A DNA stretch of 5,993 bases, taken from NCBI GenBank assembly GCA_019414245.1, contig DXMK01000009.1, positions 1 to 5,993 of the forward strand. The letters are read 5' to 3'. The notes beneath the pieces are model-generated. The model saw only the letters and a list, made by a program, of their open reading frames with translations. It did not search any database and had not been told where the DNA came from. Positions 1 to 4,658 of this stretch are shown piece by piece (positions within the stretch are counted from its first letter, which is position 1; each line of letters opens with the position of its first letter). The position numbers and the translations under genes were made by a program. Source of the DNA: Collinsella sp. Its GTDB lineage: Bacteria; Actinomycetota; Coriobacteriia; Coriobacteriales; Coriobacteriaceae.

Positions 1-1
1 C

Positions 2-52
2 CCCTCGGGCGGCGCGGTGGCCACCATCGCGGTCCCCCTGTGCGGGGCCTGA
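2..52 (+). CDS. C-terminal tail of a protein, possibly a sensor histidine kinase (partial, 5' end outside window)
   Basis: Only the last 16 codons are present, read PSGGAVATIAVPLCGA and then TGA. The pattern of small and glycine residues followed by alternating hydrophobics and a Leu-Pro-like end resembles the closing strand of the HATPase_c domain of histidine kinases (a G-rich box followed by V-x-I-x-L-P). That is an analogy from a very short stretch, so the product is a weak guess. The reading frame is open to the window edge and its stop codon sits inside a perfect hairpin, as expected for a real gene end. It points toward guaA on the far side of the gene-poor region. Confidence 0.35.
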   Translation, partial: PSGGAVATIAVPLCGA

Positions 53-70
53 CGACTCAGGCCCCGCACA
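39..70. terminator. Perfect 14-bp hairpin over the stop codon of the upstream gene
   Basis: Positions 39-52 and 57-70 are exact reverse complements with a 4-base loop (CGAC). The TGA stop codon (50-52) closes the stem at the loop. There is no T-run on either side, so it is not a classic intrinsic terminator. It may act as a U-less terminator or as a 3' stabilising hairpin. Confidence 0.45.
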
Positions 71-298
71 CCGGCGTGCCTCGCAACCAAACGCTTCCCG
101 GATAATAATGCCCGTTGCGGGGATCGCCCTGGCTTGTCGCCGCCCATGTGCATGAGCATGTCGGCGATGCGAGTCGCCATCTCGTCCGCCGCTGGAATGA
201 ATCCTTACTCCCATTCCTCCGAATACCGCCCCATGCCTTGTCGTCTTGAAACACGGGGAGTAAATCGCGAAATCGCAGGTGAAAGGGAGTAAAACGGC

Positions 299-336
299 AA
301 AGAAAAAGCCTCCGTTCCAACGAGGAAACAGAGGCT
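299..336 (-). terminator. Rho-independent terminator, minus strand
   Basis: Read on the minus strand, AGCCTC (from 336) pairs with GAGGCT (ending at 307). An inner GTTTCC/GGAAC stem has one bulged base and a short TCGT-type loop, and a T-run interrupted by a single C follows. The pairing plus immediate T-run is a standard intrinsic terminator. No minus-strand gene upstream of it (above 336) is evident, so it may end an unrecognised transcript or be left over from one. Confidence 0.6.
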
Positions 337-450
337 AGGAAATCGTTTTTACTCACCGCCGTCGCTGGTGGCTTTGCCATGACTGTCGTACGAAACGAAA
401 CTCAGCGGCACAGCGCGACACTCAAAAATGCAGGTCAGAACCCTATCGGC

Positions 451-468
451 TTATTCCCACTCGATGGC
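451..468 (-). repeat. guaA 3'-end-like sequence, candidate attachment site remnant
   Basis: On the minus strand this reads A-I-E-W-E-stop, like the T-I-E-W-E-stop end of guaA at 2899-2916. The two 18-base stretches agree at 14 positions and have the same orientation. Similarity stops at the inner side, as at an integration junction. The guaA 3' end is a known integrase target. The short length and four mismatches leave chance as a real alternative. Confidence 0.35.
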
Positions 469-604
469 TTCGGTTCTGCCGTCCCGTCATTTCAGTTGCA
501 TCCAGTTTTCGGTGCCGTCTCGAATCGAGTGCCGCCAGGTAACGCCATGTCGTGCTTCGTCGGCTTCGGGGACAAAAGCTGGGACAACTTCAAAAACTTT
601 TTTC

Positions 605-632
605 AAACTCAGGGCGTTGAGTTTTTGTTTTT
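605..632 (+). terminator. Terminator-like hairpin with T-rich tail, plus strand
   Basis: AAACTCA (605-611) pairs with TGAGTTT (618-624) across a 6-base loop, and the run TT-G-TTTTT follows. An outer pairing, GGGACAA (581-587) with TTGTCCC (631-637), encloses it. The shape is that of an intrinsic terminator, but the upstream transcript is unknown. Confidence 0.45.
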
Positions 633-635
633 GTC

Positions 636-662
636 CCAAAGGCCGCGATTGGCCGCCTTTGG
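636..662. other. 8-bp inverted repeat
   Basis: CCAAAGGC (636-643) is the exact reverse complement of GCCTTTGG (655-662), with an 11-base loop. It lies directly after the T-rich terminator-like hairpin and overlaps its outer arm by two bases. No function can be assigned. Confidence 0.3.
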
Positions 663-879
663 AGGCTCGATGGCGCCGAAAACGCCCGTTTTGAAACTCA
701 AACGCCCTTTTGCCTGCAAGCCGCCAGCTGCAATCGCAAGTGAATTAACGCGGGTGGCTTGCGCGCCATTTGCAAAACCCCAGGTCGCAGGTCTTCGCCA
801 TTCGTGAACAAAGTGAGTAGTCTCAGGTGGCTTGCTCATGAGTTGGCGAACGGGCCTTCAGGATTCAGGGCAAACATGC

Positions 880-890
880 TGGTAGAATAG
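880..890 (+). promoter_or_regulatory. Extended -10 promoter of the Abi gene
   Basis: TG-G-TAGAAT (880-888) matches an extended -10 element and lies 33 bases before the ATG. No good -35 hexamer sits 16-18 bases upstream, which is tolerable for extended -10 promoters. The 11 bases 880-890 are identical to the -10 region of the downstream RNA promoter (1873-1883). An 8-bp palindrome, AGGATCCT (889-896), falls near the expected start of transcription and could be an operator. Confidence 0.5.
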
Positions 891-908
891 GATCCTCAAA
901 TCAATGAC

Positions 909-913
909 GGGAG
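909..913 (+). promoter_or_regulatory. Ribosome binding site deciding the Abi start
   Basis: GGGAG lies 4 bases before ATG 918 and 7 bases before ATG 921. The second of the two adjacent ATGs has the more usual spacing and is preferred. Confidence 0.5.
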
Positions 914-920
914 ACCGATG

Positions 921-1883
921 ATGGCAGACGGCCAAAACAGGAAGCCCATCCTCACAATAGAGCAGCAGATAGAGCACCTCAAGCAGAAGGGCGTAGCCTT
1001 CGAGCTGTGTTCCGAGGAAGAGGCCGCGGACTACCTGCGCGACAAGTGCAACTTCTTCAAGCTCGCATCCTACCGCAAACTCTTCTCGAAATACGAGGGA
1101 GGCCCGCGCGACGGCCGCTACGTAGACCTCGACTTCGGCCAGCTGCGCCTGCTCGCGGCGCTCGACCAGGAGCTGCGCCACGCCCTGCTCGGCATGACGC
1201 TCGACATCGAGCATTTCCAGAAGGTGACACTGCTTCGCGAGATGGAGGACCGCGGAGAGGACGGCTACGCCATCGTGGCCGACTACATGGCATCGCTTAC
1301 CGCTGCAAACAGGGAGTACCGCCTGCGCGAGCTCAAGATGAGCGGCCGCAGCCCCTACAGCTCGAGCCTCTACGCGAAGTACTCCGGCGACATGCCCGCC
1401 TGGGCCTTCCTTGAGCTCACCTCGTTCGGCACCCTCATCGACTTCGTGCGCTTCTGCGCCAGGCGATGGGGCGACAGGCGCCTCGAGGCCTCCCACTACG
1501 ACCTCAAGCGCGTGAAGTCCGTCCGCAACTGCGCCGCGCACGGCTCGTGCCTGATCAACTGCTTCGCCGAGAGGGGCGCCGCCCGGGGCTCGGCGTCCAG
1601 CGGCGTCTCCCGAAGGGTCGCCGCCGTGGGAATCCCCAAGGCGACCAGGAGGAAGTGGATGGGGAATACGGCCATGCAGGAGGTCGCGACCGTGCTCGTG
1701 GCGCACTCCGGCTTGGTACCCGAGGGCTCCTCGCGCTCGCGCGCCGCATCCGAGCTCGCCGAGATGTTCGCCAGGGCCGACGGCGGAACCGAGGCGCTGC
1801 CCGACAAGGGGCCCGACGCCGCAGCTCGCTCCGCGCTCGAGTTCCTTCGCAGGTTGACAGAATCGCTCGGGTTGGTAGAATAG
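921..1883 (+). CDS. Abi_2 family (AbiD/AbiF-type) HEPN ribonuclease-like abortive infection protein
   Basis: The protein has 320 residues from the second of two adjacent ATGs. Its N-terminal part (about 8-60) reads KPILTIEQQIEHLKQKGV and then an N-[FY]-[FY]-K-L-x-x-Y-type segment, the usual opening of Abi_2 proteins. The middle (about 70-110) has the [LF]-D-x-E-L-R helix of the family. Around 158-178, P-A-W-A-F-L-E-L-T-S-F-G-T-L matches the conserved P-x-W-x-x-x-E-x-x-S-F-G motif. R-N-C-A-A-H (202-207) is the R-x4-H motif of HEPN RNases, followed by G-S-C-L-I-N. No signal peptide or membrane segment is seen. Members of this family are phage-defence toxins that are thought to cleave RNA. Behind the HEPN motif lies a further region of about 110 residues that I cannot assign. 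The gene ends inside the promoter of a structured RNA and may form a toxin-RNA pair with it. Ten of 32 Arg codons are AGG, unlike neighbouring ansA, which suggests transfer. Family assignment is firm; the exact activity is inferred. Confidence 0.88.
   Translation: MADGQNRKPILTIEQQIEHLKQKGVAFELCSEEEAADYLRDKCNFFKLASYRKLFSKYEGGPRDGRYVDLDFGQLRLLAALDQELRHALLGMTLDIEHFQKVTLLREMEDRGEDGYAIVADYMASLTAANREYRLRELKMSGRSPYSSSLYAKYSGDMPAWAFLELTSFGTLIDFVRFCARRWGDRRLEASHYDLKRVKSVRNCAAHGSCLINCFAERGAARGSASSGVSRRVAAVGIPKATRRKWMGNTAMQEVATVLVAHSGLVPEGSSRSRAASELAEMFARADGGTEALPDKGPDAAARSALEFLRRLTESLGLVE
1854..1881 (+). promoter_or_regulatory. Strong promoter of ncRNA copy 1, inside the end of the Abi gene
   Basis: TTGACA (1854-1859), a 16-base gap, then TG-G-TAGAAT with the hexamer at 1876-1881. 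This is a perfect -35 with an extended -10. The stop codon TAG (1881-1883) overlaps the last base of the -10. Transcription would begin around 1887-1889, just after the coding region, which gives the small RNA independent expression. Confidence 0.75.
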
Positions 1884-1887
1884 CCTG

Positions 1888-1950
1888 CAGATAGCAAAAC
1901 CTTCACGGTTTTAGGGGCGGACTTGCGCAAGCGACTCTGCCCTATTTTTA
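1888..1950 (+). ncRNA. Structured small RNA, copy 1 (candidate AbiF-type RNA partner)
   Basis: The 5' end is predicted from the promoter and the 3' end from the T-run. Hairpin 1 is AAAACC (1896-1901) with GGTTTT (1907-1912). After a 2-base linker, hairpin 2 is GGGCGGA (1915-1921) with TCTGCCC (1936-1942), one C/C mismatch, then TTGC/GCGA closing a GCAA tetraloop (1927-1930). A-TTTTT-A follows, so hairpin 2 is also the terminator. It lies directly behind the Abi gene, and I recall that a conserved structured RNA has been described next to abiF genes; that link is from memory and not checked. Likely roles are antitoxin or guide for the Abi protein. Readthrough from the Abi promoter would also include it at the mRNA 3' end, where processing is possible. 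Confidence 0.7.
1915..1950 (+). terminator. Intrinsic terminator of ncRNA copy 1 and probably of the Abi mRNA
   Basis: Stem GGGCGGA/TCTGCCC, inner TTGC/GCGA, GCAA loop, then A and five T. The T-run is modest, so some readthrough into copy 2 is possible. Confidence 0.65.
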
Positions 1951-1988
1951 TATTCACTCGCTATAGGAGACGGGTGATACCTGGGTCA

Positions 1989-2016
1989 ATGACAGAACTG
2001 AGAAGCCCGGAAAAAT
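1989..2016 (+). promoter_or_regulatory. Degenerate promoter of ncRNA copy 2
   Basis: ATGACA (1989-1994), a 16-base gap, then AAAAAT (2011-2016). The eight bases TGACAGAA are identical to the copy 1 promoter and the spacing is the same, so the two are homologous. The -10 is poorer (AAAAAT against TAGAAT) and lacks the TG extension, so it is probably weaker. Confidence 0.45.
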
Positions 2017-2023
2017 GGAGCCA

Positions 2024-2080
2024 GTTAGAAACCCTCGGGTTTGCGGGGCGGGATCGTGAGAGCGATTCTGCCCTTTTTTT
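2024..2080 (+). ncRNA. Structured small RNA, copy 2 (tandem diverged duplicate)
   Basis: Same architecture as copy 1. Hairpin 1 is AAACC (2029-2033) with GGTTT (2038-2042) and loop CTCG. Hairpin 2 is GGGCGGGATCG (2046-2056) with CGATTCTGCCC (2063-2073) around a GAGA tetraloop closed by a T/G pair, followed by seven T. Aligned without gaps over 29 bases (1915-1943 with 2046-2074), the second hairpins agree at 22. Most of the changes keep pairing: A-T to G/T, T/G to C-G, C-G to T/G, and C/C to A-T. The 5' end is uncertain because the promoter is degenerate; transcription may also come from copy 1 readthrough. Confidence 0.65.
2046..2080 (+). terminator. Strong intrinsic terminator of ncRNA copy 2
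   Basis: An 11-bp stem with two G/U pairs, a six-base GNRA-type loop and an unbroken run of seven T. This is the clearest terminator of the window. Confidence 0.85.
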
Positions 2081-2121
2081 CCTCCGTCTGCCCCAAACCA
2101 AGTAGTTCGAAGATAGCCTGT

Positions 2122-2149
2122 AGGTGTCCTCGTGGGCGCCTTTTATTTT
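2122..2149 (+). terminator. Third terminator downstream of the RNA pair
   Basis: AGGTGTCC (2122-2129) pairs with GGGCGCCT (2134-2141), including two G/U pairs, around a TCGT loop. TTTTATTTT (2141-2149) follows, its first T pairing in the stem. It lies 42 bases after the copy 2 terminator and before the yjdF promoter, so it insulates yjdF from upstream transcription or ends a further small transcript. Confidence 0.6.
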
Positions 2150-2229
2150 CAGGGAATCGGCCGCTTCATGAACGAGCGACCGGCTTGACCTAGATCGAGC
2201 CGCCTTCATCTCCGTCTAGGTGCCGGCAA
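2150..2229. other. Spacer between the third terminator and the yjdF promoter
   Basis: No gene is seen. A weak hairpin can be drawn (CGG-C-CGCT at 2158-2165 with AGCG-A-CCG at 2175-2182). Nothing else stands out. Confidence 0.4.
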
Positions 2230-2259
2230 TCAACATCGTAAATCCGCGCGTGCTACAAT
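2230..2259 (+). promoter_or_regulatory. Promoter of yjdF
   Basis: TCAACA (2230-2235), an 18-base gap, then TG-C-TACAAT with the hexamer at 2254-2259: a weak -35 with a good extended -10. Transcription would start near 2266, leaving a leader of about 120 bases. Confidence 0.55.
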
Positions 2260-2265
2260 GCGGGC

Positions 2266-2378
2266 ATCAGAGATGAAAACACAGTCCCCGTCGGGTAGTC
2301 GCGGGCGTGCGGGAGTCCGCATCAGTAACCTGCCTCCTTGGTTGTCCCTTCTCTGCATGGTCATCTACATAAAGGAGG
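2266..2378 (+). ncRNA. Structured yjdF leader, candidate yjdF (azaaromatic-sensing) riboswitch
   Basis: The leader begins with CAGAGA (2268-2273), which pairs with TCTCTG (2350-2355) to enclose a multi-stem domain. Inside are CCCG (2287-2290) with CGGG (2302-2305), and TGCGG (2308-2312) with CCGCA (2317-2321) around a GAGT loop. CCTCCTT (2333-2339) is the exact complement of the Shine-Dalgarno AAGGAGG (2372-2378), so translation can be switched by hiding the ribosome site. Genes of the YjdF family are known to lie behind the yjdF riboswitch, which senses azaaromatic compounds. I identify the class from gene context and the anti-SD; I did not match a consensus base by base. Confidence 0.6.
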
Positions 2379-2380
2379 AA
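2371..2380 (+). promoter_or_regulatory. yjdF: Strong Shine-Dalgarno of yjdF, target of the anti-SD
   Basis: AAAGGAGGAA lies 6 bases before ATG 2387 and fixes this start. An upstream in-frame ATG at 2258 lies within the promoter and is not used. Confidence 0.8.
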
Positions 2381-2386
2381 CCAGCC

Positions 2387-2806
2387 ATGCAGATCAGCGT
2401 GTCGTCCACCCTGACCGTATATCACGACGGCCAGTTTTGGGTGGGGCTGGCGGAGCATGCCGAGGACGGCAGATACGGCGCCGCCCGCATCGTCTTCGGC
2501 GCGGAGCCGTCTGATGAGGAGATCCTGCGATTCGTTGTCAACAAATGGGCGAAGCTCTCGTTCTTCGGTCACGATTCGACCGAGGCGAGCAAGCCCGCGA
2601 AGAACCCCAAGCGACGCGCTCGCGAGGTGGCGAAAGCCCTCAGGCAGCCGGCGATGAGCACCAAGGCGCAGCAGGCGCTCGCGAATCAGCGGGAGGCAAT
2701 GAAACGGGAATCGGCCCGCGCAAGAAGCCAGCGTCGCGCGGATGAGGCGGAGGCGCGCTTCGAGCAGCGGAAGCTGAAGCGCAAGCAGAAGCATCGAGGG
2801 CATTGA
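2387..2806 (+). CDS. yjdF: YjdF family RNA-binding-like protein (DUF2992)
   Basis: The protein has 139 residues, the usual length of the family. Residues 8-24 (T-L-T-V-Y-H-D-G-Q-F-W-V-G) and 32-45 (A-A-R-I-V-F-G-A-E-P-S-D-E-E) match the conserved N-terminal part of YjdF/DUF2992. Later come N-P-K-R (73-76), the S-T-K-A-Q-Q-A-L motif (91-98) and a basic end with K-Q-K-H-R-G-H (133-139). The part from about 70 onward is rich in Lys, Arg, Glu and Ala and probably helical or coiled, which fits nucleic-acid binding. The biochemical role of YjdF is not established; the link to azaaromatic compounds comes from its riboswitch. It has its own promoter and regulated leader, stands alone, and converges with guaA. 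It may be cargo of the same insert as the Abi gene. Confidence 0.9.
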   Translation: MQISVSSTLTVYHDGQFWVGLAEHAEDGRYGAARIVFGAEPSDEEILRFVVNKWAKLSFFGHDSTEASKPAKNPKRRAREVAKALRQPAMSTKAQQALANQREAMKRESARARSQRRADEAEARFEQRKLKRKQKHRGH

Positions 2807-2824
2807 TACCGCCATCGACCCATA

Positions 2825-2877
2825 TATAGCAGCAGGCGTAGCTTCGATTGAAACTACGCCTGCCACCTGGTGCTATA
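2825..2877. terminator. Large hairpin between convergent yjdF and guaA
   Basis: GCAGGCGTAG (2832-2841) pairs exactly with CTACGCCTGC (2854-2863), and TATAGCA (2825-2831) with TGCTATA (2871-2877) adds an outer stem. It lies between the two stop codons and works equally on both strands, so it probably serves as a bidirectional terminator. Neither side has a strong T-run. Confidence 0.6.
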
Positions 2878-2885
2878 ACGTTATA
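2874..2885. other. 12-bp perfect palindrome TATAACGTTATA
   Basis: A self-complementary 12-mer overlapping the outer arm of the terminator hairpin, 13 bases from the guaA stop. Its half ACGTTATA recurs at 4570-4577 upstream of guaA. It could be a protein-binding site, or chance in an AT-rich spot. Confidence 0.25.
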
Positions 2886-2898
2886 CAGAACGTGTGTT

Positions 2899-4497
2899 CT
2901 ACTCCCATTCGATGGTCGCGGGCGGCTTGGACGTAATGTCGTAGCACACGCGGTTGGCGCCGGGAACCTCGGCAACAATGCGGCCGGAGATGCGGGCCAG
3001 CACGTCGTAGGGCAGCTTGGCCCAGTCGGCTGTCATAGCGTCGCTGGACTCGACGGCACGCAGGATGATCGGGCGCTGGTAGGTGCGCTCGTCGCCCATA
3101 ACGCCGACGGACTTAATGTCGGGCAGGACCGCAAAGTACTGCCAGCAGCTGTGCTCGGAGTTGCGCTCGCCGGTCTGCTCAAACAGACGCTGGTTGTAGG
3201 CGTCGAGCTCCTCGCGCACGATAGCGTCGGCGTTCTTGAGGATCTCGAGCTTCTCCTTGTCGACCGCACCGATGATGCGGATGGCAAGACCCGGGCCCGG
3301 GAAAGGCTGACGGAACACGATGTGGCCCGGCAGGCCCAGCGCCAGACCAAGCGCGCGGACCTCGTCCTTAAAGAAGTGATCGAGCGGCTCAATGAGGTCG
3401 AAGTGTACGCCCTCGGGGAACGGGATCAGGTTGTGGTGGCTCTTGATGGTGGCCGTCTTGCCGCCCGTCTTGCGAGCGCCGGACTCGATGATGTCGGGGT
3501 AGATGGTGCCCTGAGCCAGGTACTTGACCGGCTTGCCATCGGTCTCGAGCTGCTGCGCCACGGCGAAGAACTCTTTCCAGAACTGCGTACCGATGATGCG
3601 GCGCTTCTCCTCGGGCTCGGTCACGCCGGCCAAAAGCTCGGCATAGCGGTCCTCGGCGTGGACGTGGATAAAGTCGACGTCAAACTGCTTGGTGAAGACC
3701 TCCTCCACCTGCTCGGGCTCGCCCTTGCGCAGCAGACCGTGGTTGATGAACACGCAGGTCATCTGCTTGCCCACGGCACGAGCACCCAGCGCAGCCACGA
3801 CGGAGGAGTCGACGCCGCCGGACAGGGCCAGAATCACGCGGTCGCTGCCGACCTTCTCGCGGAACTCGGCCGTCATGGTCTCGACCAGGTTGTCCATGCT
3901 CCAGTTGGGCTCCAGGCCGCAAATCTCAAACAGGAAGTTGCTCAGCAGCTGCTGACCGTACTCGGAGTGCTTGACCTCGGGGTGGAACTGCGTGGTGAAG
4001 ATCTTGCGCTCGACGCACTCCATGGCGGCAACCGGGCACACGTCGGTGCTGGCGGTAACGGTAAAGCCCTCGGGCACCTCGGAAACGGCGTCGCGATGGC
4101 TCATCCACACGGTCTGCTCCATGGGCGTGGAGTTAAAAAGCTTGGCGCCGGCCGTGCGCGTGATGGTGGCGCGGCCGTACTCGCCTACCTCGGAGTGGCC
4201 GACCTTGCCGCCGAGCGTCACGGCCGTGATCTGATGGCCATAGCAAAAGCCCAGGACAGGAAGGCCCAGGTCAAAGATGGCGGGGTCGATGGACGGAGCG
4301 TCCTCGGCATACACGGAGGCCGGGCCGCCAGAAAGGATGAGCGCAGAGGCGTTCATCTCGCGGATCTCGTCGGCCGAGATGTCGCAGGGGACAATCTCGG
4401 AATACACGTTGAGGTCGCGGACGCGACGGGCAATGAGCTGACCGTACTGCGCACCAAAGTCGAGTACGAGGACCTTTGCGGAAGCCTTTTGATCCAT
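2899..4497 (-). CDS. guaA: GMP synthase, glutamine-hydrolysing
   Basis: The enzyme converts XMP to GMP using ATP and glutamine, the last step of GMP synthesis, in the cytoplasm. The 532-residue product is close to the usual length. Residues 8-30 begin the class I amidotransferase domain (V-L-V-L-D-F-G-A-Q-Y). The catalytic Cys is C85 in G-F-C-Y-G-H-Q, and the His-Glu pair is in F-H-P-E (H172, E174). The ATP pyrophosphatase P-loop is S-G-G-V-D-S-S (226-232), and the C-terminal dimerisation part ends in the conserved T-I-E-W-E. I chose the ATG at 4497 because AGGGGG stands 6 bases before it; an ATG 12 codons upstream (4533) lacks such a site. It is divergent from ansA and convergent with yjdF. 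No purine riboswitch was seen in its 5' region; a possible promoter lies near 4563-4591 but matches poorly. Its 3' end is a known integration hotspot. Confidence 0.97.
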   Translation of the reverse strand: MDQKASAKVLVLDFGAQYGQLIARRVRDLNVYSEIVPCDISADEIREMNASALILSGGPASVYAEDAPSIDPAIFDLGLPVLGFCYGHQITAVTLGGKVGHSEVGEYGRATITRTAGAKLFNSTPMEQTVWMSHRDAVSEVPEGFTVTASTDVCPVAAMECVERKIFTTQFHPEVKHSEYGQQLLSNFLFEICGLEPNWSMDNLVETMTAEFREKVGSDRVILALSGGVDSSVVAALGARAVGKQMTCVFINHGLLRKGEPEQVEEVFTKQFDVDFIHVHAEDRYAELLAGVTEPEEKRRIIGTQFWKEFFAVAQQLETDGKPVKYLAQGTIYPDIIESGARKTGGKTATIKSHHNLIPFPEGVHFDLIEPLDHFFKDEVRALGLALGLPGHIVFRQPFPGPGLAIRIIGAVDKEKLEILKNADAIVREELDAYNQRLFEQTGERNSEHSCWQYFAVLPDIKSVGVMGDERTYQRPIILRAVESSDAMTADWAKLPYDVLARISGRIVAEVPGANRVCYDITSKPPATIEWE

Positions 4498-4658
4498 GGT
4501 TCCCCCTCTTGTTGGCGGGGAGCCGATGCCCACCCGCGCGAATGAACGAAAATAACTTTCATAGTGTACACGTTATATGGGGTTTCTCGTCCCTCGCAGC
4601 CATCAGCGCACGGCAAACGCACGACCCGCGTCCTTTTTAGTGGCGATTGAAGTGTTAC

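Larger units (their letters stand above)
53..860. other. Gene-poor intergenic stretch of about 800 bases
   Basis: I find no coding region I would defend here. Open frames exist on both strands, but they overlap one another, lack convincing ribosome sites and resemble no family I know. The stretch does hold the stop-codon hairpin (39-70), a minus-strand terminator (299-336), repeats of GGGAGTAA in both orientations (205, 256, 285), two guaA-tail-like sequences (205-216 and 451-468), a nested inverted repeat ending in T-runs (581-637) and an 8-bp stem (636-643 with 655-662). The pattern fits decayed or inserted DNA, or undescribed small RNAs, more than protein genes. Confidence 0.6.
1854..2080 (+). 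repeat. Tandem duplication of a promoter-plus-RNA unit
   Basis: Unit 1 covers 1854-1950 and unit 2 covers 1989-2080. In both, the order and spacing are -35, 16 bases, -10, 12-14 bases, A-rich/CC hairpin, 2-3-base linker, GC-rich GNRA hairpin, T-run. Sequence identity is high only in the -35 and the second hairpin; elsewhere structure rather than sequence is kept. Confidence 0.65.

Noticed and set aside
205..293. CRISPR-like array from the GGGAGTAAA repeats
   Set aside because: The units are only 9 bases long, in both orientations and irregularly spaced; no Cas gene is present.
57..380. 107-codon minus-strand open frame
   Set aside because: It runs through the minus-strand terminator and the perfect hairpin at 39-70, shows no known motif, and has no clear ribosome site.
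379..807. 142-codon plus-strand open frame, with an overlapping 88-codon one
   Set aside because: It spans the terminator-like hairpin at 605-632 and the opposite frame at 609-839; no motif and no ribosome site.
609..839. 76-codon minus-strand open frame
   Set aside because: No motif, low-complexity composition, overlaps hairpins; kept only as part of a possible repeat.
858..1706. 282-codon minus-strand open frame
   Set aside because: It lies opposite the Abi gene; its composition (Val, Ala, Glu, Leu-rich, no motif) is typical of an antisense shadow in high-GC DNA.
1923..2105. 60-codon plus-strand open frame across the RNA units
   Set aside because: It starts inside one terminator hairpin and reads through a second; the sequence is explained by RNA structure.
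2258..2386. N-terminal extension of yjdF by 43 codons
   Set aside because: The ATG overlaps the -10 box; the strong Shine-Dalgarno at 2371-2380 and family length support 2387.
4498..4533. N-terminal extension of guaA by 12 codons
   Set aside because: The added residues are not GuaA-like and the ribosome site AGGGGG lies within this stretch, in front of 4497.
2848..4545. 565-codon plus-strand open frame
   Set aside because: Complete shadow of guaA, whose motifs are all on the minus strand.
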